From Notospermus geniculatus (lineage: Eukaryota > Nemertea > Pilidiophora > Heteronemertea > Lineidae): a stretch of 64,000 bases of DNA. The notes below the pieces were generated by a model. That model saw only the letters and a list, made by a program, of their open reading frames with translations, was not told the DNA's origin and made no database searches. This document shows, one piece after another, positions 48,401 to 53,720 of this stretch. A program made the position numbers and the translations under genes. Where the stretch lies: the NCBI GenBank assembly GCA_002633025.1, contig NMRB01000968.1, forward strand, positions 113,054 to 177,053, given 5' to 3'. Position 1 is the stretch's first letter. Each line of letters begins with the position of its first letter.

Positions 48401-50505
48401 TATTGGCCAGAATCTCGCTTCAAGTACTCACATGTAGTTTCTTCAAAAGGACAGCATCTGTAGCATTCGTTGTGCTCTGCTTTGTCGCTTTCCAGAACTG
48501 TTTCTGGGCAGAGTAGCGATTCATTGGACACAACTTGAACAAGCAATCTGAAAAACAAATCATCATGGAAGAAATTAACATGGTTTTTTATATTGAATCA
48601 AATCCAACTGCCAAAGGAGACAGAGTTGGACTCATTGATCATGAGTAAGCAGAGGGTATTTGCAGAGATTTTGAGTTTGAATCAAGAGCTAAAAACCAAA
48701 TATGTCATGTCTCAATGAAGAATATCGGGAAATCTGATATCGGGGAAGCAGTGTTCATGGAGGAATCATGTGCTGTCAAAAAAAGTTGTACTCAGATTTG
48801 GGCATGGCTCATACAAAAAGACCCAGAGTGTTGAATGTTTAGACCATGCAACTTTGTCTACCCATCTCAATGAGTATGCCAAAGCCAAACCTTACGTAGG
48901 CCTACCATATATGACAAGAAATAGAGATAACAGTTGATTTAACTGTTGATGTGATGAAGAATGTGTATCACTGTTTTTGCTACTGTTCTGAAAATTAGGA
49001 ATGTTCTTCCTTAATCCTTTGCAACACCACACCACACCACACCACATGGCTAATCTTCACAGTTTCAAGAAAAGAACTTTGTTTTGTACTTTTCTAGATC
49101 TCATTGATCTGACAGGCACCTACGAGGAGGCCTTTATTTCCGGCAGAATTTTGATTTCAAAACTTTTAGAGCAGGAAGCATGTCCAGACCAGGATGCTGA
49201 CAACTCAACAAGTGCAACAACAAAACTGAAGTGCACGCCTTCCTGTGCTTATATACTTGATTCTAACCCACAATATGTTTTTGGATTCTTGCACACTCAT
49301 TGACACATATTTCCTAGGCATTTATATTGACATTCTAAATAGAATAATTCCGTTTTTTTTCGATATACAAACACCATTTACACTTTAGTAACTGACCATG
49401 CTTTTTGACACTGGTTAGAAGCGTGGTCAAGAAATGGTAACTCCTGGCTGTGTAGCAGTCACTAGATGAGGGATTTCCAACACAGACTGTCAGAAAGTGA
49501 TTGCCAGAGTGAGTGCCATCAGCATTCAGTACACAACAGACATAATCGCAATCAGAGTCCTTTATTACAAGACAAACAACCCTTTTTTGGTATATTTACT
49601 TCATATACATTACCGAATTTTGTTCAAGCGATTCCATATTACGACCCCATTAATAAGTCATATGACCGTTAACAAACAGACTGAAGCCAATTATCCAATA
49701 ATTGCCTGTCCAAGATAGGCCTGATTAAAGAACAGCGTCTGCTCAAGCCAATTCTCAAACCCAATGTTCATAAATGTAAATTCATAACAAAACAATGAAC
49801 TTGAAATGACTCTGGTCTGAAGCAGGCCACAGGAATTTTTGGCCTTACACTCCATAACTTGAGGACACTTTAAACACCGGTATATCCAAACATCAGAACG
49901 TGCTAGCTGAATGTACAGAGAGGAGTTATTGATCAACAGTCTTCTTTATTCTTATAACTAAACACACAAAACAACGAACCTACCCCTGAATTTCTTGGGA
50001 GGATTATTTAGATCTCCAGCATCTGGTTGCACCACGCATCTGTCATCAACCAGACTGAAACATGAGAACTTATAGATTACTTTTAGTTCTAACAATTAAG
50101 CTTCGGCCTCATGTACTTGAAATGCACCAAACAATACTGAAATTGCTGCTCAAGCAGTATCCCTCAAGAGACTTTGCTCGTTTTCCATGATGGCCAAGCA
50201 TGCTAAGCTACATCCAATTCATACACAGGCTATCCCATTTCAAGAAACAATACATCTTATTCACGATACCACAAAAAGTGGTGCCGGTTCTTTCACTGGT
50301 TTGCAAACCCCAAAAATGTATTTGACAGCTGACTGAATAACTCAACAGACAACTGAGAAAGGATTTACAGATTTCTTCTCCATCTCATACAGTTTTATGT
50401 CACTTACCCTAAAGTGCTAATGAATCCATTCACACTCCCCTCAGCCCACAGGGAAACAATGTCTCCAATGTGGACAAAGCTTGAAGATAGCTCACTCACA
50501 CTCAT
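3842..50505 (-). CDS. itpr: Inositol 1,4,5-trisphosphate receptor (IP3-gated Ca2+ channel), whole gene span
   Basis: This gene encodes the tetrameric ER channel that releases Ca2+ when IP3 binds. Reading the minus strand, I found exon by exon, in order, the suppressor domain, the MIR/IP3-binding core, the helical regulatory region, six membrane segments with a GGGIGD selectivity filter, the CFIC...H-x4-H zinc finger, the coiled coil and the [12 protein letters not shown] tail, all strongly similar to vertebrate ITPR1. Exon phases agree at every traced junction. The joined exons give about 2,652 residues with the distal last exon (2,626 with the proximal one), against about 2,700-2,760 in vertebrates; the shortfall is explained by an assembly gap at 34518. 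The start is the ATG at 50505-50503, because MSVSELSS then [14 protein letters not shown] matches the family N-terminus and A is at -3. The 15-residue vertebrate SI segment is absent. Most introns contain transposon fragments. Family identity is certain; exact splice choices are inferred. Confidence 0.97.
4444..4449 (-). promoter_or_regulatory. Candidate poly(A) signal for exon 54a
   Basis: AATAAA on the minus strand, about 1.1 kb downstream of the exon 54a stop and upstream of exon 54b. It is the only perfect hexamer I noticed in that interval. Use is inferred. Confidence 0.3.
5537..5596 (-). CDS. itpr: IP3 receptor exon 54a: proximal last exon, short tail
   Basis: After acceptor cttttcag the exon reads [14 protein letters not shown] and then NTTNW before a TAG at 5539-5537. 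The first 14 residues are the conserved receptor end; the tail stops 5 residues later. It ends the frame, so it must be a terminal exon. A homologous exon with a longer tail lies 1.6 kb downstream. A possible AATAAA signal is at 4444-4449. Confidence 0.85.
   Translation of the reverse strand: MMEQRKQKQRIGLLNTTNW
6137..6946 (-). CDS. itpr: IP3 receptor exons 51-53: TM6, zinc finger, coiled coil
   Basis: Exons are 6781-6946, 6451-6611 and 6137-6298. TM6 is [20 protein letters not shown], followed by [19 protein letters not shown] at the end of exon 51 and [12 protein letters not shown] in exon 52 form the C2H2-like zinc fold that couples the ligand domain to the gate. Exon 53 ends in [12 protein letters not shown] and [12 protein letters not shown], a heptad-like coiled coil for tetramer assembly. 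Confidence 0.96.
7197..8459 (-). CDS. itpr: IP3 receptor exons 48-50: TM5, luminal loop and selectivity filter
   Basis: Exons are 8267-8459, 8026-8169 and 7197-7396. Exon 48 carries [20 protein letters not shown] and TM5 ([19 protein letters not shown]). Exon 49 encodes a luminal stretch that is alanine/glycine-rich and then has [10 protein letters not shown]. Exon 50 encodes [20 protein letters not shown] followed by [10 protein letters not shown], the pore helix and GGGIGD filter (GGGVGD in vertebrates). Exon 50 has two possible acceptors 6 nt apart, at 7396 and 7390. Confidence 0.94.
7566..7671. mobile_element. Small hairpin (foldback) element
   Basis: Two arms of about 47 bp, catcctcccacagcaggggt and its inverse, meet at a loop of about 11 bp. 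A related single arm occurs at 63308-63354. It lies in the intron between exons 49 and 50. Confidence 0.75.
8519..8692. mobile_element. Probable decayed miniature element
   Basis: Starts tacagttaagcctctctatt and has inverted similarity near its right side (aatagagagat... and ttccactgta). Likely the same broad class as the element at 27710-27873. Arms are poorly preserved. Confidence 0.35.
8778..9606 (-). CDS. itpr: IP3 receptor exons 45-47: membrane segments 1-4
   Basis: Exons are 9475-9606, 9131-9303 and 8778-8942. Hydrophobic runs seen are [18 protein letters not shown] (TM1), [17 protein letters not shown] (TM2), a [20 protein letters not shown] segment (TM3) and [19 protein letters not shown] (TM4). 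Exon 45 has two in-frame donors, at 9475 (TCGG|gtatgt) and 9487 (GCGG|gtaaag), which would add or remove GKES in the TM1-TM2 loop. Confidence 0.93.
9698..9876. mobile_element. Pogo/Tigger-like miniature element
   Basis: Ends in tacattgcaccctcgct and, inverted, tacagtcccccctcgctatt, with internal repeats of tacgaac. CCCTCG-TTA-ACGAAC-type ends flanked by TA are usual for pogo-like MITEs. It is in the intron between exons 44 and 45 and codes for nothing. Confidence 0.55.
9914..11026 (-). CDS. itpr: IP3 receptor exons 41-44: linker to the channel domain
   Basis: Exons are 10931-11026, 10662-10802, 10340-10435 and 9914-10106. They encode [43 protein letters not shown], and [19 protein letters not shown]...[20 protein letters not shown]. 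This intervening lateral domain transmits ligand binding to the pore. A pogo-like repeat occupies the next intron. Confidence 0.95.
11274..12255 (-). CDS. itpr: IP3 receptor exons 38-40
   Basis: Exons are 11981-12255, 11622-11822 and 11274-11384. They encode [81 protein letters not shown] and [20 protein letters not shown]. This is the RIH-associated helical block just before the channel, almost unchanged from vertebrates. Confidence 0.96.
12345..12500. repeat. Minisatellite, unit about 30 bp
   Basis: Imperfect repeats of the pattern actacactctacagcactgc in the short intron between IP3 receptor exons 37 and 38. Confidence 0.75.
12533..13460 (-). CDS. itpr: IP3 receptor exons 35-37
   Basis: Exons are 13284-13460, 13035-13166 and 12533-12752. 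They encode [14 protein letters not shown], a Ser/Ala-rich linker, [32 protein letters not shown] and [12 protein letters not shown]...[12 protein letters not shown], then an acidic/lysine-rich segment. The end of exon 37 (TTA A|gtgcat) is the least certain junction here; it is chosen because the next exon requires phase 1. Confidence 0.9.
12885..12925 (+). repeat. GACCCCAACCGGGGTC dispersed motif, copy 1
   Basis: A 16-bp near-palindrome with flanks shared with 16812-16850 (minus) and 46860-46892 (plus). Flank similarity extends tens of bases at the first two sites, so this is a transposon remnant and not a chance palindrome. Confidence 0.5.
14075..14200 (+). mobile_element. SINE fragment
   Basis: Box B-like gagttcgaatccacc at about 14084 followed by a tail (caaagtgtcctaaggcaatg, tcaatgagtacc) resembling the 3' part of L2/CR1-tailed SINEs. 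Box A is not clear. Confidence 0.4.
15228..15275 (-). CDS. itpr: IP3 receptor exon 34, 48-nt small exon
   Basis: The exon encodes [16 protein letters not shown] in phase 0-0. The family resumes at LEDHKRGEALRQ, so DDHKR followed by GEVLRK of exon 35 fixes the assignment. Acceptor (aacaag) is weak, donor AGG|gtaaga strong. It sits alone between introns of 1.35 kb and 1.77 kb. Confidence 0.82.
16629..17867 (-). CDS. itpr: IP3 receptor exons 30-33, with a PKA-type RRDS site
   Basis: Exons are 17747-17867, 17435-17610, 17111-17259 and 16629-16740. They encode [67 protein letters not shown] and RKCESGGF, then [20 protein letters not shown] aligns with the first protein kinase A site of vertebrate ITPR1, so regulation by cAMP is plausible (inference). 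Confidence 0.95.
16812..16885 (-). repeat. GACCCCAACCGTGGTC dispersed motif, copy 3
   Basis: Inverted relative to copies 1 and 2. Sequence continues to match the flank of copy 1 (ggaaatac, gactttat), showing a shared element of at least 70 bp. Confidence 0.5.
18032..19287 (-). CDS. itpr: IP3 receptor exons 26-29
   Basis: Exons are 19087-19287, 18724-18975, 18475-18600 and 18032-18160, all phase 0. They encode [34 protein letters not shown], the [20 protein letters not shown] helix pair, [40 protein letters not shown] and [12 protein letters not shown]. These are some of the most conserved helices of the regulatory domain. Confidence 0.96.
19760..19945 (-). mobile_element. tRNA-derived SINE, minus strand
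   Basis: Minus-strand box A-like GCAGAGTGGTTAGTGC (19916-19931) and box B GGTTTGATCCC (19871-19881) are about 35 nt apart, as in tRNA-derived SINEs. Located in the intron between exons 25 and 26. Confidence 0.6.
20289..20327 (-). CDS. itpr: Candidate 39-nt cassette exon in the IP3 receptor
   Basis: Between exons 25 and 26, both phase 0, lies a 39-nt open segment encoding [13 protein letters not shown]. It is flanked by acceptor attctctag with a branch-like ctaaaac 21 nt upstream, and a strong GAT|gtaagt donor. Inclusion would insert 13 residues between TPG and LLEAQ. I know of no equivalent insertion in vertebrate receptors. It may be a chance match. Confidence 0.4.
21060..21140 (-). mobile_element. 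tRNA-derived SINE fragment, minus strand
   Basis: Minus-strand TGGTGCAGTGG (21117-21127) and box B GGTTCGATCTC (21073-21083). Same arrangement as the SINE at 19760-19945. Confidence 0.55.
21349..22450 (-). CDS. itpr: IP3 receptor exons 23-25
   Basis: Exons are 22358-22450, 21714-21851 and 21349-21474, all phase 0. They encode a variable linker ending NYKMIKE, then [32 protein letters not shown], and [16 protein letters not shown]...[13 protein letters not shown]. The order and boundaries follow vertebrate ITPR1 after the SII region. Confidence 0.94.
22501..22626. repeat. Short duplicated intron segment, copy 1
   Basis: Begins tttcacgttgctttagaaac and matches 22982-23107 almost exactly, differing by only one or two bases. 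An N at 22981 precedes the second copy. Between them lies a repeat insertion (22627-22980). Another misplaced-allele pattern. Confidence 0.85.
22627..22980. repeat. Dispersed repeat with an internal dimer
   Basis: Starts with the palindrome-like gtgccaatggcactgtgccc, also found at 34331. Inside are two diverged copies of a unit of about 150 bp (near 22730 and 22880), sharing caggccaaaa, acatgcac and the gagcactctgggtcaag motif. Truncated by the gap at 22981. Confidence 0.65.
22982..23107. repeat. Short duplicated intron segment, copy 2
   Basis: Matches 22501-22626. Copy 2 leads on towards exon 22, copy 1 into an inserted repeat, so the two probably represent insertion-free and insertion-bearing alleles. 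Confidence 0.85.
23168..23227 (-). CDS. itpr: IP3 receptor exon 22: lysine/aspartate-rich, cassette-like
   Basis: This 60-nt exon, phase 0 on both sides, encodes [20 protein letters not shown]. It has acceptor ttcgcag and donor TTG|gtatgg. Its position matches the vertebrate SII alternative segment, and its symmetric phase means it could be skipped without a frameshift. I infer optional use. The flanking intron on its upstream side contains a 30-bp minisatellite. Confidence 0.8.
23290..23535. repeat. Minisatellite, unit about 30 bp
   Basis: About eight imperfect copies of a unit containing cagcagagctgagagtg and tggcagtcactga. It lies in the intron between IP3 receptor exons 21 and 22, next to the lysine-rich exon 22. 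Confidence 0.8.
24074..24247 (-). CDS. itpr: IP3 receptor exon 21: helix end and basic/glycine linker
   Basis: Exon 21 (174 nt, phase 0-0) encodes [20 protein letters not shown] and [10 protein letters not shown], as in vertebrate ITPR1, followed by a low-complexity [20 protein letters not shown] linker. This is where the vertebrate neuronal SII splice region begins. Confidence 0.92.
24370..24486. repeat. Foldback element with poly-G/poly-C core
   Basis: The arms agggccgtatctag and the inverse (ctaaatacggccct) flank a run of G, 18 N (24419-24436) and a run of C. The core forms a G:C hairpin that sequencing could not resolve. It lies in the intron between exons 20 and 21. Confidence 0.75.
24516..24877 (-). 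CDS. itpr: IP3 receptor exons 19-20: central helical domain
   Basis: Exon 19 (24826-24877, 52 nt) encodes [16 protein letters not shown], matching the vertebrate FEHIEEQAEGIFGG stretch, and starts in phase 1 as required after either exon 18. Exon 20 (24516-24681) encodes [38 protein letters not shown] and EVLQAFKQ, which is highly conserved. Confidence 0.94.
24878..26957. other. IP3 receptor intron between exons 18b and 19
   Basis: 2.1 kb, AT-rich, with no coding segment or clear repeat that I could identify. It separates the alternative exon 18b from the common exon 19. Confidence 0.5.
26958..27054 (-). CDS. itpr: IP3 receptor exon 18b, homologous alternative exon
   Basis: Also 97 nt, with acceptor ttcttccag and donor GAAG|gtggat. 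It encodes [18 protein letters not shown] then [14 protein letters not shown], identical to exon 18a at 17 of 32 residues with no indels. NVRLDYRI is kept whole, so the copy is under protein constraint. The differences cluster in the second helix and the acidic tail. The gtggat donor is weaker than that of 18a, suggesting regulated use. Transcript support is unknown. Confidence 0.82.
27710..27873. mobile_element. Miniature inverted-repeat element
   Basis: Left end aatggaacctctcttagtgg and right end, inverted, tacagtgggacctctcttag match over about 30 bp, the right end closing at TA. It lies between the alternative exons 18b and 18a, 160 nt from 18a. Confidence 0.65.
28001..28097 (-). CDS. itpr: IP3 receptor exon 18a, one of two homologous alternative exons
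   Basis: The 97-nt exon starts in phase 0 after a CAG and ends GAT G|gtatgg. It encodes [18 protein letters not shown] then KQEFDEN, the version closer to vertebrate ITPR1 ([15 protein letters not shown]). A second exon of identical length, phase and fold lies 946 nt further downstream. Including both would shift the frame, so the two are expected to be mutually exclusive. Confidence 0.93.
28779..28972 (-). CDS. itpr: IP3 receptor exon 17
   Basis: This 194-nt exon starts in phase 1 (CC|CGT) with [20 protein letters not shown] and ends [18 protein letters not shown], which is nearly identical to the vertebrate [13 protein letters not shown] boundary. The middle ([20 protein letters not shown]) is variable in the family. 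It joins in frame to exon 16, but the preceding conserved 28-residue piece is absent. Downstream it can splice to either of two homologous 97-nt exons. Confidence 0.92.
29289..30972. repeat. Intronic segment, first copy of a 1.7-2.2 kb tandem duplication
   Basis: Starting with agcagacgcatccttcacca, this segment is nearly identical, with scattered substitutions, to 30974-33152. A single N at 30973 separates the two. It lies wholly in the intron between IP3 receptor exons 16 and 17. The pattern suggests two alleles placed one after the other. Confidence 0.9.
30974..33152. repeat. Second copy of the intronic duplication, with a roughly 490-bp extra insertion
   Basis: Same start and end as the first copy (ends ccagaaaaactg). 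It differs by small substitutions and by about 490 bp present only here (about 31452-31941), inserted between sequences that are contiguous in copy 1. Copy 2 continues into the unique intron toward exon 16, while copy 1 stops at the gap. Confidence 0.9.
31452..31941. mobile_element. Insertion present in only one of two allelic copies
   Basis: Absent from the matching point in copy 1 (near 29760), where the sequence runs from aacctaa straight to taccaaat. Presence/absence between near-identical copies indicates a recent insertion or deletion. I do not recognise a transposon family and see no open frame of note. Confidence 0.55.
33777..34247 (-). CDS. itpr: IP3 receptor exons 15-16: helical (RIH/armadillo) region
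   Basis: Exons are 34097-34247 and 33777-33921. They encode [38 protein letters not shown]-type helices and [17 protein letters not shown]. This region carries conformational change from the ligand core to the pore. Exon 16 ends GAT G|gtaagt (phase 1) at NND, the position where the family normally continues into a VMRSIHGVGEL-like segment that I could not find. Confidence 0.93.
34326..34517. repeat. Second copy of the gtgccaatggcac repeat
   Basis: Shares about 45 bp (aaaatagtgccaatggcac onward through the cccgcttggct part) with 22625-22680. It ends at the gap that removes IP3 receptor exons, consistent with repeats having broken the assembly. Confidence 0.6.
34518..34518. other. Assembly gap that removes about 130 residues of the IP3 receptor
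   Basis: A single N marks a gap of unknown size. Exon 14 ends at the position equivalent to ETK in vertebrate ITPR1, and the next exon found (34097-34247) resumes about 130 residues later. The missing part is the conserved helical segment containing the family motif NLFARMCLDRQYLAI. Both flanking exons have phase 2, so a join would stay open, but loss of such a conserved block is more simply explained by missing sequence. The repeat at 34326-34517 abuts the gap. Confidence 0.8.
34557..35123 (-). CDS. itpr: IP3 receptor exons 13-14: end of the IP3-binding core
   Basis: Exon 13 (34792-35123, 332 nt) carries ICRLCYR and [14 protein letters not shown], with Y556-R557-K558 matching the last IP3-contact triplet, then [20 protein letters not shown]. 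Exon 14 (34557-34676) encodes [12 protein letters not shown] and QELICKAVL and ends AG|gtatca. The chain breaks off here: the next conserved exon in the family is not found before the N at 34518. Confidence 0.95.
35229..37359 (-). CDS. itpr: IP3 receptor exons 9-12: MIR repeats into the IP3-binding core
   Basis: Exons are 37199-37359, 36643-36742, 36352-36512 and 35229-35370. They encode [22 protein letters not shown], the [15 protein letters not shown] repeat, [13 protein letters not shown], and [13 protein letters not shown]. Exon 12 ends with [16 protein letters not shown], whose R493, K497 and R500 (my numbering) correspond to three IP3-binding residues of the family. The variable SI insertion of vertebrate ITPR1, between the last two MIR repeats, is not present, and no separate exon for it was seen. 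Confidence 0.94.
37822..38064 (-). CDS. itpr: IP3 receptor exon 8: MIR domain, first IP3-contact cluster
   Basis: This 243-nt exon (phase 0-0) begins [16 protein letters not shown] and contains RTTGR at about residues 267-271, the loop whose arginines, threonines and glycine bind the phosphates of IP3 in the family. It continues through [18 protein letters not shown] and [15 protein letters not shown], one of the most conserved stretches of the receptor. The donor is GAG|gttagt. Confidence 0.97.
38065..41016. other. IP3 receptor intron between exons 7 and 8
   Basis: 2.95 kb without recognisable exons. A tRNA-like box B on the minus strand (ggatcgatctcc type) at about 39670-39690 suggests a decayed SINE. 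Nothing else stands out. Confidence 0.5.
41017..41926 (-). CDS. itpr: IP3 receptor exons 5-7: suppressor domain, second half
   Basis: Exons are 41768-41926, 41248-41346 and 41017-41100, all phase 0. They encode the [19 protein letters not shown]-like stretch, [26 protein letters not shown] and the NPGC...NCSTSWKI segment that closes the first beta-trefoil. Similarity to vertebrate ITPR1 is near-continuous. A poly-G run ending in an N (41740-41758) lies in the intron just downstream of exon 5 and does not touch coding sequence. Confidence 0.95.
41927..47667. other. Largest IP3 receptor intron (between exons 4 and 5), repeat debris
   Basis: 5.7 kb with no conserved coding signal. It contains a (GAT)n tract near 42549-42569, poly-C tracts near 43250 and 45425, an N gap at 43371, a repeat 3' end with AATTGAA-type tail at about 43690-43740, another with a CTTGACTTGAC-type tail near 44600, and one copy of the GACCCCAACCGGGGTC element near 46870. 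Confidence 0.55.
46860..46892 (+). repeat. GACCCCAACCGGGGTC dispersed motif, copy 2
   Basis: Same core with the gaattttcgaccccaaccgg context as at 12885-12925. Confidence 0.5.
47668..50505 (-). CDS. itpr: IP3 receptor exons 1-4: start and suppressor domain, first half
   Basis: Exons are 50408-50505, 49984-50054, 48432-48547 and 47668-47754 (phases 2, 1, 0, 0 at their ends). They encode the N-terminal beta-trefoil suppressor domain, which lowers IP3 affinity and contacts the channel part. Landmarks seen are the [35 protein letters not shown] and QKQFWKA motifs shared with vertebrate ITPR1, and a [19 protein letters not shown] segment. All four have canonical GT donors and AG acceptors. The following intron is 5.7 kb. 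Confidence 0.93.
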
Positions 50506-50634
50506 CCTGTCACTTTTCTCTCTTTAGCTGAGCAAGATCATCCTTCTTTCTGAAGAAGCGAGGAGAAAATATCAATTTAGGCCATTGTATTTATTTTTAT
50601 TTCAAATGGAGAGAGAAGCTCACACCCTCCACCT

Positions 50635-51405
50635 ATACAGGGGAAAAATCATGCTGGTAGTAGGCCAGGCCTTCTGGTAGCCTAGGCCTACCCGTCATGT
50701 GTATGCCTAGCCTACCGGTTCTGGTACAGCATACTTGTTTGGTAGCCTAGGCCTACTGGTAGGGCAGGGAGACAGGGGTTAACTGGTGGGAAGTGACAGG
50801 GTTCGTAAGAACACGGGATCCAACTGAATCAGAGCAGAAAGTCACCAAATCGGAATCAATAACGCGCTGTTTGCTTTTTAAGAATCATGAATTAGAATGA
50901 CTTAGAAATAAAAATGTTACCGGTACATTTTGTTAGAACTCTGACACAAGGTAGATCAGTTTCCGTCGCTGCCGTCTACACCAACGTCAACATTAACATT
51001 AACAGCCAGAATCAGAGTTCATTATTCATAAAAAAAATCAATTATCTCCTGCGGATGATAGCCTACGCAATATCTGTTCATGATATTCCATAAACATAAG
51101 AACTTGTTATTAAACTTCACACCAAACCAAACGCAACTAGATTCGGTGCAAAAGTGTCCCGATTCGGTGTTCTTACGAACTGTTTTTCGGCGGTAGGCCC
51201 CTAGGCCTATCGATCGCTCTCTCGTGTCTCTCTCGGCTCGGCATGCATGTCATGGTCAGGAATATACAGGATGGATGTCATGATGTTGGGTCGACGATCG
51301 TGATGGTGTGGTAGGCCTACATGTATATTCTAGCATGGACCCATGCCGATGGTTGGTAGGCCTACTAGGCCTACTGTGCATGCTGTGTGTGTGTGTGTGC
51401 ATGGA
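50635..51405. repeat. Intergenic duplicated block, copy 1
   Basis: From atacaggggaaaaatcatgc through the TG run, this block repeats at 51651-53163, interrupted there by about 750 bp. The N gap at 51497 lies between the copies. Probably two alleles of the IP3 receptor upstream region. Confidence 0.85.
50800..51180. mobile_element. Foldback element with GTTCGTAAGAACAC ends
   Basis: Left end gttcgtaagaacac (50801) and right end gtgttcttacgaac (51180) are exact inverse matches, followed inward by partial matches around gaatcgg/ccgattc. The 381-bp body has no open frame. The second copy spans 51817-52944 because of the insertion. Confidence 0.6.
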
Positions 51406-51650
51406 TCAGGATGGTGTGTGAGTGTGTGGCGCCCGGTCACGGAGACGACGGTGCACGACTGTTAGAACACAATAGGTCTTTTGACTGCTTGCTCTCNTTA
51501 CATGCAGTCTTTGCATCATCAGAACGCAGGAAATCGCATCTCAGCCCACCTTACACAAAAATTTTTCTGGGGGAGGCCCCCCAGACCCCCCGCCGGAGCC
51601 CGGATACCGCCACACCAATTGTCTCAGAAGTTGGAGAACACTGTACATGT

Positions 51651-53163
51651 ATACAGGGGAAAAATCATGCTGGTAGTAGGCCAGGCCTTCTGGTAGCCTA
51701 GGCCTACCCGCCATGTGTATGCCAAGCCTACCGGTTCTGGTACAGCATACTTGTTTGGTAGCCTAGGCCTACTGGTAGGGCAGGGAGTCAGGGGCTAACC
51801 GGTGGGAAGTGACAGGGTTCGTAAGAACACCGGATCAGACTGAATCGGAGCAGAAAGTCACCCAATCGGAATCAATAACGCGCTGTTTGCTTTTTAAGAA
51901 TCATGAATTAGAATGACTTAGAAATAAAAATGTTACATTTTCTTAGAACTCTGACACAAGGTAGATCAGTTCCCATCGCTGCCGTCTACACCCATGGCGC
52001 TCCAACGTCAACATCAGTGCACTCCCCACCCATATCATAGCTTCACTTCACTTTTGTTGTTCACAACACATCACATGGCATGCCAATATTGCCATGGCCA
52101 GGATGACGCCTTTTAATTTTAGGGACGGCTTTTTGCATTGCATCAAGGCTAGGCCTACAGGGTGCATGACTAAGGCTGCTAGCCCTAGCATGCCTTGGCA
52201 TAGGCCAAGGCCTACAGGTTTCACGCCTTCTTCGGCGGGTTCGTAAGAACACCGGATCAGACCAAATCGGACCGGATCGGAGCATAAAGTCACCGAATCG
52301 GAATCAACTTAGAACTAACATTCATTTTTCTTCTTAAACGCAAGAATCATGAATTATAATGACTTTTTAGAAATAAAAATAAAAGGCAAATTTCGATTTT
52401 AACATTGCATTTTGTTAGAAATCTACCGTCTAAGCCCGGTGGTCGAGTGGTTAGCGCGCTTGACTACCAAACTGTATAATGGGTCGGCGCGGGTTCGACT
52501 CCGGGCGAAGGCATGTACAAAAAAAAGTTGTGAAACATTAATGCAGGGTCCGTCGGATGGGACTAAAAGCCGTGGTCCCTTGTACCTGAGTGTCTATGCC
52601 AGGGCAAGTAAAAGACCCCACACAGGTGGACAGTAGCCTGTCGTGGACTCCATACCTCCGGCAAAAATCCAACAGGGTTACGACGCCGGTAATAATATAG
52701 AATATATAGAAACACGCATGCTGTCGCGCAACGACGGTAAGCACCGTAGCTAGCACCGCGACTGATTAACAGCCAGAATCAGAGTTCATTCATAAAAAAA
52801 ATCAATTATCTCCTGTGGATGATAGCCTACGCAATATCTGTTCATGATATTCCATAAACATAAGAACTTGTTATTAAACTTCACACCAAACCAAACGCAA
52901 CTAGATTCGGTGCAAAAGTGTCCCGATTCGGTGTTCTTACGAACTGTTTTTCGGCGGTAGGCCTAGCCTAGCGTATCGCTCTCTCGCGTCTCTCTCGGCT
53001 CGGCATGCATGTCATGGTCAGGAATATACAGGATGGATGTCATGATGTTGGGTCGACGATCGCGATGGTGTGGTAGGCCTACATGTATATTCTAGCATGG
53101 ACCCATGCCGATGGTGGATGGTAGGCCTACTACTGTGCATGCTGTGTGTGTGTGTGTGCATGG
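51651..53163. repeat. Intergenic duplicated block, copy 2, with a roughly 750-bp insertion
   Basis: Matches copy 1 in two parts (51651-52013 and 52765-53163). The middle 52014-52764 is not in copy 1 and includes a SINE and a further gttcgtaagaacacc end at 52239. Confidence 0.85.
52432..52700 (+). mobile_element. tRNA-derived SINE
   Basis: The head has box A TGGTCGAGTGGTTAG and box B GGTTCGACTCC in tRNA spacing, with a degenerate acceptor stem. The body continues with gtcccttgtacctgagtg and aagtaaaagacccc. It is within the insertion present in only one copy of the duplicated block, so it is probably recently active. Confidence 0.7.
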
Positions 53164-53449
53164 TTCCATAGGCCTTATCGCACCTAGCACATGGCTAATC
53201 AGCATAAATCAGCGAGGCGGGACGGGCCCAACCATCAGCGCCACCGCTGTACATTTACAATACATTGTGCAATGCATTGGGTGCATTTTTTGTCAACATT
53301 GGCCAATAAAAGTCACTTCCAAAAGCCTGATGTGCCTAAACTAACTAGCTATGTGGGCGGCGGTATAAAGTGATTCAANTCGGCACTCGCATTGGTCTGC
53401 GCCCCCCCCCCCTTTCCAGAATTCCTGGATCCGCGCCTGGCACTTTAAT

Positions 53450-53720
53450 GCGGCATGGTAGTGGTTAGCGGGACGGACTTCTGATCAGAAGGTCCCGGAT
53501 TCGATTACCAGTCCTGACAAAGAAAAAAACACGCTCGCTTGTGACCTTGAGCAAGTCACTTTGCCTCACTTGCTTCACCCCACCCAGGTGTAAAAGGAGT
53601 ACCCGACCTGGCTGCTGCATGGTAGTGATGGTCTAAGTGAATGTTAGTCCAAGAGCACTGAAATCGCCTGCAGGTGTAAAGGGAAAGAATGTCCCCAGGA
53701 AAAACTGTCCCAGGAACAAA
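53450..53720 (+). mobile_element. tRNA-derived SINE with an L2-like tail
   Basis: Head box A TGGTAGTGGTTAGCGGG (about 53457) and box B GGATTCGATTACC (about 53497), then a poly-A-rich spacer, then tgaccttgagcaagtcactt followed by a gtgtaaaaggagtaccc-like stretch. That last part resembles the 3' end shared by L2/CR1 LINEs and MIR-type SINEs, which lets a LINE reverse transcriptase copy the element. Confidence 0.7.

Noticed and set aside
3842-50505. Ryanodine receptor
   Set aside because: Length, RTTGR/YRK IP3-contact residues and the [11 protein letters not shown] end are specific to IP3 receptors.
52432-52506. Functional tRNA gene
   Set aside because: Boxes A and B are good, but the acceptor and T stems mispair and a SINE body follows, so it is a SINE head.
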